A stretch of DNA of 7,295 bases from Sulfitobacter sp. (GTDB lineage Bacteria; Pseudomonadota; Alphaproteobacteria; Rhodobacterales; Rhodobacteraceae), in assembly GCA_024636405.1 (NCBI GenBank), contig JAGXHC010000138.1:1-7295 (forward strand), read 5' to 3'. Shown piece after piece: positions 1-5,365 of the stretch. Position 1 is the first letter of the stretch; each line of letters begins with the position of its first letter. The position numbers and the translations under genes are program-made. The notes under the pieces were generated by a model. It was given only the letters and a program-made list of their open reading frames with translations, was not told the origin of the DNA and did not search any database.

Positions 1-98
1 CCCCAAGGGTTAGCTTACTGCTCTAATTGCCGCAGAAAACCTGCAACAACCTACCATATATGGTGGAGCCAAAGGGGAATCGGGGCAAGCCCTATTTC

Positions 99-127
99 TG
101 GGGATAAGGCCAATTAGCCGTGGATAA
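99..127 (-). promoter_or_regulatory. Two DnaA-box-like words in tandem
   Basis: Read on the minus strand, 119-127 is TTATCCACG and 99-107 is TTATCCCCA. Each differs at one base from the bacterial DnaA box TTATCCACA. They have the same orientation and start 20 bp apart, about two helical turns. The right word overlaps the start of the terminator stem. Whether DnaA binds here is unknown. No clear AT-rich unwinding element or further good boxes are seen, so a complete origin is not supported. Confidence 0.3.
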
Positions 128-150
128 CCCCAAAATCTTGGGGTTTTGTT
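126..150 (+). terminator. Rho-independent terminator of a gene left of the window
   Basis: AACCCCAA (126-133) pairs with TTGGGGTT (138-145) around a 4-base loop, AATC, giving an 8-bp stem. It is followed by TTTTGTT (144-150; its first two T also close the stem). The T-run is on the plus strand, so it fits a plus-strand transcript entering from the left. On the minus strand the hairpin is followed by ATCCACGG, a poor U-tract, so it is unlikely to be an efficient terminator for ubiK. Confidence 0.7.
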
Positions 151-213
151 AACCACCGACCACCAGATAAGGCAGTCAGCGGTCGATTCTGGGCAGAAAC
201 CTGGCCATGCAGG

Positions 214-459
214 CTATTTCTTTTGAGCGTCCATCGCGTCGAGACGCGCTTTCAGCGCTTCATTTTCCTCGCGCGCCTTCTGAGCCATGGCGCGCACCGC
301 GTCGAATTCTTCACGCGTCACGAAATCGCGGTCGGCCAGCCAGCGGTCGATGACGCCTTTCATGGCATTCTCTGCCTCGTCCTTGGCACCCTGCGCCACG
401 CCCATGGCGTTGGTCATCATCTGGCTCATGTCGTCAAAAAACTTGTTACGGGTTTGCAT
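214..459 (-). CDS. ubiK: UbiK-family ubiquinone biosynthesis accessory factor
   Basis: This 81-residue protein belongs to the UbiK (BMFP/YqiC) family. In Enterobacteria UbiK helps the Ubi complex that makes ubiquinone, and binds lipid or membrane surfaces; that role is carried over here by family resemblance. The N-terminal third (residues 1-40) is an amphipathic helix rich in Met and Phe, ending in the family-like VIDRWLADRDFVTREEFD. Residues 48-78 form a charged heptad-like coiled coil suited to trimerization. The length is slightly shorter than E. coli UbiK. The start at 459 is chosen because GGAGAG lies just upstream; an in-frame ATG at 564 would add 35 Arg-rich residues and would read through the divergent promoter region. 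The gene is divergent from lgt. No terminator of its own is evident. Confidence 0.85.
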   Translation of the reverse strand: MQTRNKFFDDMSQMMTNAMGVAQGAKDEAENAMKGVIDRWLADRDFVTREEFDAVRAMAQKAREENEALKARLDAMDAQKK

Positions 460-487
460 GCGGTCTCTCCGGTTTTGCTTTGGCCTC

Positions 488-516
488 AATATGGTGATGC
501 AGTTGCGCGCCCGCAA
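488..516 (-). promoter_or_regulatory. Candidate ubiK promoter
   Basis: On the minus strand a -35-like TTGCGG (516-511) is separated by 17 bp from a -10-like CATATT (493-488). This places the transcript start about 20-25 bases upstream of the ubiK start codon, with the GGAGAG ribosome binding site inside the leader. The match to the sigma-70 consensus is moderate and was found by eye. Confidence 0.35.
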
Positions 517-518
517 GG

Positions 519-546
519 TTGACTTCACCCGCCGGGCGCGCTCAAT
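519..546 (+). promoter_or_regulatory. Candidate lgt operon promoter (leaderless start)
   Basis: TTGACT (519-524, five of six bases of the -35 consensus) is followed after 16 bp by CTCAAT (541-546), which keeps the AAT end of a -10 box. Transcription starting six to seven bases after this -10 would begin at or next to the A of the lgt start codon at 553. The -10 match is weak, so the site is tentative. Confidence 0.3.
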
Positions 547-552
547 CAGCAC

Positions 553-1425
553 ATGATTGCACAACTTCCCTTTCCCGATATCTCACCCGAACTGTTTTCC
601 ATTACTGTTTTCGGCACGCAATTCGCGCTGCGTTGGTATGCGCTGGCCTATATCGTCGGCATTCTGGTGGGCTGGCGTCTTGTGGTGCGGGCGGTACGGA
701 CCCCGTCGGATATGCGCGGACCGGTCATGAGTCCGCAGCTGATCGAGGATTTGCTGACCTGGGTGATACTGGGCGTCATTCTGGGTGGCCGGTTGGGGTA
801 TGTCGCATTCTATCAGCCGGCATATTTCGCGGCCAATCCGCTGGAGATCCTGCAGGTCTGGCAAGGCGGCATGTCTTTTCATGGTGGTGCCTTGGGCGTG
901 ATTGTCGCCGCATTCCTGTTTACCTGGCACCAGGGCATTTCGCACCTGCGGGCCGGAGATTTGATCGCACTTGGTGTTCCTCCCGGGTTGTTGTTGGGCC
1001 GGCTGGCAAATTTCGTCAACGCGGAGCTTTGGGGGAGGCCGACTGATCTGCCATGGGGCGTGGCGTTTCCGGGCGAGGCAGCGCAATTTTGTCCAGACGT
1101 CATCGGGATCTGCGCCCGCCATCCGTCGCAATTGTATGAGGCGTTGCTGGAGGGGTTGATCCTTGGTGCGGTGCTGATCTGGCTGGTCTGGCGGCAGCGG
1201 GCATTCGCACGACCCGGGTTGGTTATGGGCGTGTTCCTCGCAGGGTATGGTGCCGCGCGTTTCGCCGTCGAATTCGTGCGCCAGCCCGACGCGCAATTCG
1301 TTACCGCAGGCAATCCCCTAGGGCTGGCTTGGCAAATCGGCGCGTACGGCTTGACCATGGGCCAGATGCTGAGCCTGCCAATGATCGCCGTCGGGTTGTA
1401 CTTTACGATAAAAGCGCTGCGATGA
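553..1425 (+). CDS. lgt: Prolipoprotein diacylglyceryl transferase Lgt
   Basis: Lgt is the integral inner-membrane enzyme that moves diacylglycerol from phosphatidylglycerol to the lipobox Cys of prolipoproteins, the first step of lipoprotein maturation. The protein has 290 residues, normal for the family. Visible landmarks are the H110-GGALG loop (counterpart of the essential His103 region of E. coli), the family signature [13 protein letters not shown] at 149-161 with its conserved Arg150, [12 protein letters not shown] at 190-201, [15 protein letters not shown] at 232-246 with the late conserved Arg236, and the C-terminal GQMLSLPMI. About seven hydrophobic segments are present. ATG 553 is the only possible start: the frame has a stop at 520-522 and no ATG, GTG or TTG in between. 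There is no Shine-Dalgarno sequence. It is the first gene of an operon and its stop overlaps the next start (ATGA). Confidence 0.97.
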   Translation: MIAQLPFPDISPELFSITVFGTQFALRWYALAYIVGILVGWRLVVRAVRTPSDMRGPVMSPQLIEDLLTWVILGVILGGRLGYVAFYQPAYFAANPLEILQVWQGGMSFHGGALGVIVAAFLFTWHQGISHLRAGDLIALGVPPGLLLGRLANFVNAELWGRPTDLPWGVAFPGEAAQFCPDVIGICARHPSQLYEALLEGLILGAVLIWLVWRQRAFARPGLVMGVFLAGYGAARFAVEFVRQPDAQFVTAGNPLGLAWQIGAYGLTMGQMLSLPMIAVGLYFTIKALR

Positions 1426-2474
1426 GTTTGCGCGATCTGATCAAGGCGCAGATCGAGACTGCAGGACCGATGAGTGTGGCAGAATACATGGGGCTGTGTC
1501 TGCTTCATCCCCAGCATGGGTACTATACGACGGCAACTCCTTTTGGCGTGAAGGGGGATTTCGTCACCGCCCCCGAAATCAGCCAGATGTTCGGCGAATT
1601 GATCGGGTTGTCTTTGGCACAGGCGTGGCTCGATCAAGGCGCGCCAGCGCGATTTACGCTGGCAGAGCTGGGACCCGGTCGCGGGACATTGATGGCTGAC
1701 ATGTTGCGCGCGACACGCGGCGTGACGGGTTTTGCACAGGCGGATGTAGTGCTGGTCGAGGCATCGGCGGCGCTGCGCCACGTGCAGCGCGACGCGCTGG
1801 GGGATCGCCCACAGTGGGTCGATGCTGTGTCGAACCTTCCGGAACAGCCGCTGTTTCTGGTAGCAAACGAATTTTTCGATGCGCTGCCGGTGCGACAATT
1901 CGTGCGGGACGGTACACGATGGCGCGAACGGCAGGTGGGGCTTGTGGATGGCAAATTGGCTTTCGGCCTTGCCCCCCCGGCCCCGCAGCCCGCCCTGGCG
2001 CACCGGCTTGAGGATACAAGCGACGGTGATCTGGTCGAGGATTGCCCTGGCGCAGCGCCGCTGCTGAGCGGTGTGGCAGAGCGGATTGCGACACACGGAG
2101 GCGCGGGGTTGATCATCGACTATGGCGATTGGCGCAGTCTGGGCGACACCGTGCAGGCCGTTCGGGAACATGGCGCGACCGATCCGCTGGCAGACCCCGG
2201 CAAGGCAGATCTGACGGCGCATGTGGATTTCGAGGTGCTCGCCCGTGCGGCGGCCCCCTGCAAACACAGCAAGATCACGCCGCAAGGGGCTTTTCTTGAG
2301 CGGCTCGGCATCACGCAACGCGCGCAAGCACTTGCAGGCAAGCTCAGCGGCCCAGCGCTCGACAATCATGTTTCGGCACATCGCCGGTTGACGCACCCGT
2401 CGGAAATGGGAAACCTGTTCAAGGTAATGGGCCTCGTGCCGCAAGGCTGCCCCCTTCCGCCGGGACTGGAATGA
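1422..2474 (+). CDS. MidA/NDUFAF7-type SAM-dependent methyltransferase
   Basis: This 350-residue class I methyltransferase belongs to the MidA/NDUFAF7 (former DUF185) family. The mitochondrial member dimethylates an arginine of the complex I subunit NDUFS2 during assembly; a similar role on bacterial NADH dehydrogenase is plausible but not shown by this sequence. Family landmarks are [15 protein letters not shown] at 45-59, the SAM-binding motif [10 protein letters not shown] at 82-90, the acidic end of the next strand (VLVEAS, 110-115), [12 protein letters not shown] at 149-160, IIDYG at 231-235 and DLTAHVDF at 263-270. The start overlaps the lgt stop by 4 bp (ATGA), which implies translational coupling; a longer frame reaching back to 1329 lies inside lgt and is rejected. 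The stop likewise overlaps the pgeF start. Confidence 0.93.
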   Translation: MSLRDLIKAQIETAGPMSVAEYMGLCLLHPQHGYYTTATPFGVKGDFVTAPEISQMFGELIGLSLAQAWLDQGAPARFTLAELGPGRGTLMADMLRATRGVTGFAQADVVLVEASAALRHVQRDALGDRPQWVDAVSNLPEQPLFLVANEFFDALPVRQFVRDGTRWRERQVGLVDGKLAFGLAPPAPQPALAHRLEDTSDGDLVEDCPGAAPLLSGVAERIATHGGAGLIIDYGDWRSLGDTVQAVREHGATDPLADPGKADLTAHVDFEVLARAAAPCKHSKITPQGAFLERLGITQRAQALAGKLSGPALDNHVSAHRRLTHPSEMGNLFKVMGLVPQGCPLPPGLE

Positions 2475-3229
2475 TGACACTGGAAATCCTTACCTCCGAG
2501 ATCCTTTCGCCCGTAAAGCACGGGTTCTTCACCCGTCGCGGCGGGGCATCTTCGGGTGTGTTTCAAGGGCTTAACTGCGGTTCCGGGTCGTCCGACCAGG
2601 CGGAGATTGTCTCCATCAACCGCGGCCGCGTGGCGAGCGCGCTGGGCATCGAACCCACGCATCTTATAAGCGTGCATCAAGTCCATTCCGCCACTGTGGT
2701 TACCGTGACAGGGCCTCTGAAAGACAAGCCGCGCGCGGATGCGATGGTGACGTCGACGCCGGGTATTGCCCTTGCGGTGCTGTCCGCGGACTGCCAGCCC
2801 GTGCTCTTCGCAGATGCAAAGGCAAGTGTGATCGCTGCGGCGCATGCGGGCTGGCGCGGCGCGCTTGACGGCGTGCTGGAGGCAACGGTCGAGGCGATGA
2901 TCGCGCTGGGTGCGGCGCGCGAAAATATCGCAGCCGTCATCGGTCCCAGTATCAGCCAGCGCGCTTATGAAGTCGGACCGGAGTTCTTCGAGACCTTCAT
3001 GGCCGAAGACCCCGCCTACGCGCGATTCTTTGCCGGGGGTGTAAAGGACCGGCTGCAATTCGATCTGCCCGGATTTGGCCTTGCGCGGCTGCGCGAAGCG
3101 GGTGTGGGCCACGCTGAGTGGACGCGGCATTGCACCTTCTCTGATCCACAGCGGTTTTATTCGTACCGCCGCACGACCCACGCCAAGGAAGCGGACTACG
3201 GTCGATTGATCTCTGCGATCACGCTCTAA
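2471..3229 (+). CDS. pgeF: Peptidoglycan editing factor PgeF (YfiH/laccase-domain family)
   Basis: This 252-residue protein is of the YfiH family, often annotated as polyphenol oxidase. E. coli PgeF removes wrongly inserted L-Ser from peptidoglycan precursors, while other members show purine nucleoside phosphorylase/deaminase activity, so the exact substrate here is open. The metal-site residues are all present: H72 in SVHQVHS, C108 in LSADCQPVLFAD and H125 in AAHAGWRGA. Also seen are IGPSISQRAYEVG at 158-170 and the C-terminal CTFSDPQRFYSYRR at 221-234. ATG 2471 overlaps the preceding stop by 4 bp; the next codon is also ATG (2474), so the true start may be one residue shorter. It is the last gene of the lgt operon. 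Only a weak 5-bp hairpin (3250-3263) follows, with no good T-run. Confidence 0.93.
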   Translation: MMTLEILTSEILSPVKHGFFTRRGGASSGVFQGLNCGSGSSDQAEIVSINRGRVASALGIEPTHLISVHQVHSATVVTVTGPLKDKPRADAMVTSTPGIALAVLSADCQPVLFADAKASVIAAAHAGWRGALDGVLEATVEAMIALGAARENIAAVIGPSISQRAYEVGPEFFETFMAEDPAYARFFAGGVKDRLQFDLPGFGLARLREAGVGHAEWTRHCTFSDPQRFYSYRRTTHAKEADYGRLISAITL

Positions 3230-3495
3230 GCTCGGATCCGTCGCAAATCAGGCAAATCTGCCTAATTCCTGTCACATTGCCATTGTCCTGCAGGCGGCAA
3301 CATTAACCAATTCATCGTGGCATTGGTGCCAAATCGGGTTTTCTTGCCTAAAATCAAAGCAAAGAGACTGCTCCAAACGTTAGCGCCGAATCTTCGTTAT
3401 TTTTCGCAAATTTTCATCACATTGCCTCAAACCGGCCCGATTGGACCATCATACATGTCCCAACGAAGCAATAAGACACGAGCAGGAGACGCGTC
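3230..3495. other. Intergenic leader region upstream of the small basic protein
   Basis: This 266-bp non-coding stretch is richer in A+T than its flanks. It has a weak hairpin, AGGCA-AATC-TGCCT (3250-3263), just after pgeF. ACCAAT (3306-3311) can pair with ATTGGT (3322-3327), and TTGG (3323-3326) can pair instead with CCAA (3329-3332), so two folds compete. A word, TCTTCGTTATTT (3391-3402), recurs upstream of the Hint gene at 3872-3883. TTGCCT (3422-3427) could be a -35 box, but no good -10 is found at the right distance. A possible frame at 3317-3499 has no ribosome binding site and is not accepted. Confidence 0.5.
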
Positions 3496-3636
3496 ATGAG
3501 AACCAATTCACGCTTTATCAAGTCGGTCATCGACGCGGCGGAAAAGAACGATACGGTCTTGCCATGGACCCGTGGCGCGCGCCGCGCGGCGTTCATCGCA
3601 AAACGCCAAGCGCCGGTCAAACGCAAGACCGCTTAA
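3496..3636 (+). CDS. Small highly basic conserved-type protein, 46 residues
   Basis: A 46-residue protein of unknown function. It has 12 Lys/Arg against 3 Asp/Glu, giving a strongly positive charge concentrated in the C-terminal half. The N-terminal part (SRFIKSVIDAAEKN) looks like an amphipathic helix, followed by VLPWTRGARRAAFIAKR and a Lys/Arg tail ending KRKTA. No signal peptide, membrane segment or cysteine is present. It resembles short hypothetical proteins with an LPW-x-RG-x-RRA core that I recall from Rhodobacterales genomes, but this cannot be checked here. Reality as a gene is supported by AGGAG seven bases upstream of ATG 3496, codon use like the neighbours, and a strong terminator 43 bases after the stop. 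Nucleic-acid or ribosome binding is suggested only by the charge. It appears to be a single-gene transcript. Confidence 0.8.
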   Translation: MRTNSRFIKSVIDAAEKNDTVLPWTRGARRAAFIAKRQAPVKRKTA

Positions 3637-3679
3637 CAAAAGAACCCCACCCGTCCTTCTGTTTGAGGGACCACTCGAT

Positions 3680-3715
3680 CCCCCGTGTGTTGATTCGCGC
3701 GGGGGTTTTGGTTTT
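3680..3715 (+). terminator. Strong Rho-independent terminator after the small gene
   Basis: CCCCCGTGTG (3680-3689) pairs with CGCGCGGGGG (3696-3705), a 10-bp stem with two G-U pairs and a 6-base loop, TTGATT. It is followed by TTTTGGTTTT (3706-3715). This is the best terminator in the window and ends the transcript of the 46-residue gene. Confidence 0.88.
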
Positions 3716-3813
3716 GTCGGCCACAATGTGGCAAAGCCCTCCGGCATCACTGAAACAAACCCCGATCTCTTGGCGCAATTGGTGCTTCTTTCCGGCTCAA
3801 TGTCGTTCAGACT

Positions 3814-3841
3814 TTGACAATCATGCAGCTACGTGGCGAAT
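3814..3841 (+). promoter_or_regulatory. Candidate promoter of the Hint-domain gene
   Basis: A perfect -35 hexamer, TTGACA (3814-3819), is followed after 16 bp by GCGAAT (3836-3841), which matches only the last three bases of the -10 consensus. This would give a leader of roughly 90 bases containing the repeated word TCTTCGTTATTT. It is tentative because the -10 is weak. Confidence 0.3.
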
Positions 3842-3936
3842 TGGTGTCCGATACAGACCCGAAATGACAACTCTTCGTTATTTCCGTCGCTGTCGGTGGG
3901 GGCCGGCGCGGATGTGACCAACCGTAAGGTGATCGC

Positions 3937-4710
3937 ATGACATTGACAGCTACCCTTGCCCCCCGGACTTATCGCCAGAAAAAGGGGTATCCGGTGACTT
4001 CCAGTTTCGTGCACAAGGATCAATCCAATCCGACGAACCTGCCCAAGCGCAATTTCGAAGTCGCCGGGCTGCGAAGCGACGGATCACTCTACATCGGGCA
4101 AACCAGTGGCCCCGCGATCCCGTTGTTCGAATCAGCATTCTCGGCGTTCACCCACGGCAGTCTGATCCTGACGACACAAGGCCAGATCGCCGTGGAAGAT
4201 CTGCAACCCGGCGATATGGTGCAGACCTCTACGGGGGAGCCGGCCGAACTGGTGTGGATCGGATCCTCCAGCTTCGTGCCAGCACAGCCGGGCCGGCGCA
4301 CGCCGCTCATCCGCATCATGGCAGATACGTTCGGAGAAGACCGCCCCAGCAGCTTTCTGACCGTAGGTCCCGGCGCGCGCATCTTGCAGACGCCGCCCGC
4401 CCTGCGCGGCTTTGCCGACGGGCGACAGATGCTGACTCTGGCGAAGCGGTTCGTGGATGGCGTGAACGTGATCGAGGTCGTACCGCCGACGCCGGTTCGC
4501 CTGTTCCACATTTGCCTTACGCGCCATGCCGCGATCAACGTGGGCGGGATCGAGATGGAGACGTTTCACCCCGGCGCGCAGGCTCCGCGCGAAGTGACCC
4601 ATTCGCTGCGCGACCGGTTTCTGTCGATGTTCCCGCGCATCGGGCATCTGTCGGATTTCGGGCCGCTCGCACATCCGCGTACGCCCGAAGAGCCGGAGTT
4701 GATAGGTTAA
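3937..4710 (+). CDS. Hint (Hedgehog/intein-fold) domain protein, apparently without its nucleophile
   Basis: This 257-residue protein has a Hint-type domain from about residue 69 to 215. The opening block is AFTHGSLILTTQGQIAVEDLQPGDMVQT (70-97), which follows the usual CF-x-x-GT-x-I-x-T...VEDL-x-GD-x-V-x-T pattern; then come LVWIGSS (105-111), LTVGPGARIL (141-150) and INVGGIEMETFHPG (200-213). In active Hint proteins the first position is a nucleophilic Cys (or Ser/Thr) and the later block is normally SPxHR. Here the first is Ala70 and the later block reads GPGARI, so autoprocessing is unlikely. No flanking passenger domain, signal peptide or haemolysin repeats are present. Start chosen from AAGG seven bases before ATG 3937. 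The stop overlaps that of the convergent regulator gene. The function is unknown. Confidence 0.85.
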   Translation: MTLTATLAPRTYRQKKGYPVTSSFVHKDQSNPTNLPKRNFEVAGLRSDGSLYIGQTSGPAIPLFESAFSAFTHGSLILTTQGQIAVEDLQPGDMVQTSTGEPAELVWIGSSSFVPAQPGRRTPLIRIMADTFGEDRPSSFLTVGPGARILQTPPALRGFADGRQMLTLAKRFVDGVNVIEVVPPTPVRLFHICLTRHAAINVGGIEMETFHPGAQAPREVTHSLRDRFLSMFPRIGHLSDFGPLAHPRTPEEPELIG

Positions 4711-5207
4711 GCCGTAACGCTCAGGCGTTTTTCCAGAACATCGAAGGGAACGCCGGGATCATCCTTCGCGCCGCGTATCACGAGGCTGGTTTTTACGCTG
4801 GCGACGTTGGGCGTGGTCAGCAATTCGCCCGTCAGGAAGCTTTGAAAGCTGGAAAGGTCGGGGGCCACGCATTTGAGGATGAAATCGACCTCGCCGTTGA
4901 GCATGTGACATTCGCGGACAAGCGGCCAGGCACGGCATTTGTTTTCAAACGTGCTGAGATCGGATTCCGCCTGGCTGGCAAGGCCGACCATGGCAAAAAC
5001 CTGCACCTCGAATCCCAACTCGCGCGGGTTTACGTCCGCATGATAGCCACGGATAAAGCCTTGTTCTTCAAGCGTTCGGACACGACGCAGACAAGGCGGC
5101 GCAGAAATTCCAACGCGCTTGGCGAGTTCGACGTTGGTCATACGACCGTCGGCCTGAAGCTCGGCCAGTATTTTCCGATCAATCGGATCGAGACGCGTAC
5201 CTGCCAT
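4707..5207 (-). CDS. Lrp/AsnC-family transcriptional regulator
   Basis: A 166-residue regulator of the feast/famine (Lrp/AsnC) family, whose members bind DNA as dimers, octamers or higher and often sense amino acids. An N-terminal winged helix-turn-helix spans residues 5-66: LDPIDRKILAELQADGRM, then NVELAKRVGISAPPCLRRV, then LEEQGFIRGYHADV. A C-terminal RAM/AsnC effector domain spans about 68-148, with the typical GEVDFILK (105-112) segment. Length is normal. Start at 5207 follows a strong GGAGGT three bases upstream. It is divergent from trxB and convergent with the Hint gene, sharing TTAA at the stops. Autoregulation is suggested by a palindrome inside its candidate promoter. The effector and targets cannot be told from the sequence. 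Confidence 0.94.
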   Translation of the reverse strand: MAGTRLDPIDRKILAELQADGRMTNVELAKRVGISAPPCLRRVRTLEEQGFIRGYHADVNPRELGFEVQVFAMVGLASQAESDLSTFENKCRAWPLVRECHMLNGEVDFILKCVAPDLSSFQSFLTGELLTTPNVASVKTSLVIRGAKDDPGVPFDVLEKRLSVTA

Positions 5208-5230
5208 AAAACCTCCAATATTTTTCGATT

Positions 5231-5258
5231 CTTATAGCAACAACATGTGTGTGCGCAA
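5231..5258 (-). promoter_or_regulatory. Candidate promoter of the Lrp-family gene with operator-like palindrome
   Basis: On the minus strand TTGCGC (5258-5253) is separated by 16 bp from TATAAG (5236-5231), giving a leader of about 16-20 bases that just holds the GGAGGT site. The interrupted palindrome GCA-N3-ACATGT-N3-TGC (5237-5254) fills the spacer, where a bound protein would block RNA polymerase. This fits the autorepression common in the family; the binding protein is inferred. Confidence 0.45.
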
Positions 5259-5304
5259 TATTGTTTCGCGTACGCGCAATTATCTTTCCGCAGATGCAAG
5301 GGGG

Positions 5305-5333
5305 TTTAAGCGGACCTTCGGTGCGGCTATATC
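5305..5333 (+). promoter_or_regulatory. Candidate trxB promoter
   Basis: TTTAAG (5305-5310) and TATATC (5328-5333) are spaced by 17 bp and would start transcription about 26 bases before the trxB ATG. The -10 matches four of six and the -35 three of six consensus bases. The repeated GCGCAAT words at 5253 and 5274 lie upstream of the -35. Confidence 0.3.
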
Positions 5334-5365
5334 GTGGACAAACCTGATTGCAACGAGGATTCCCG

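Larger units (their letters stand above)
1..213. other. Gene-free left edge with terminator and DnaA-box-like words
   Basis: No plausible coding frame is visible in these bases. The stretch contains a perfect 12-bp palindrome, ACCATATATGGT (53-64), two DnaA-box-like words in the same orientation (99-107 and 119-127), and a plus-strand intrinsic terminator (126-150). It lies downstream of the minus-strand ubiK gene and probably downstream of a plus-strand gene beyond the left edge. No convincing terminator for ubiK is seen here: the hairpin has its T-run only on the plus strand. Confidence 0.6.
3637..3936. other. Intergenic region between the small gene and the Hint gene
   Basis: These 300 bases hold the terminator at 3680-3715, then a perfect 13-bp palindrome with one central base, GCCACAATGTGGC (3720-3732). 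Two near-identical words follow: TGGCGCAATTGGTG (3771-3784) and TGGCGAATTGGTG (3834-3846). There is also a consensus TTGACA (3814-3819) and a second copy of TCTTCGTTATTT (3872-3883). A frame spanning 3441-3917 overlaps the small gene and terminator and does not look like protein. No tRNA-like fold or other gene is seen. Confidence 0.5.

Noticed and set aside
53..64. 12-bp palindrome ACCATATATGGT as an operator
   Set aside because: A perfect 12-bp palindrome is expected about once or twice in a window of this size, and it is not next to a gene start.
583..1296. 237-codon minus-strand frame inside lgt
   Set aside because: Antisense shadow of a well-supported membrane enzyme; the product is rich in Arg, Gln and Pro without domains.
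879..2480. 533-codon open frame on the minus strand across lgt and the methyltransferase gene
   Set aside because: It is antisense to two clear family members and its translation is a low-complexity Arg/Cys/His/Gln-rich product with no motif; long antisense frames are common in G+C-rich DNA.
3317..3499. 60-codon plus-strand frame upstream of the small gene
   Set aside because: No ribosome binding site, lies in AT-rich regulatory DNA and overlaps the small gene start.
3441..3917. 158-codon plus-strand frame over the small gene and the terminator
   Set aside because: It overlaps the better-supported 46-residue gene in another frame and passes through a strong terminator; its composition is not protein-like.
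4254..5237. 327-codon plus-strand frame across the Hint and Lrp-family genes
   Set aside because: It starts inside the Hint gene in another frame and runs antisense through the regulator; the translation has no family features.
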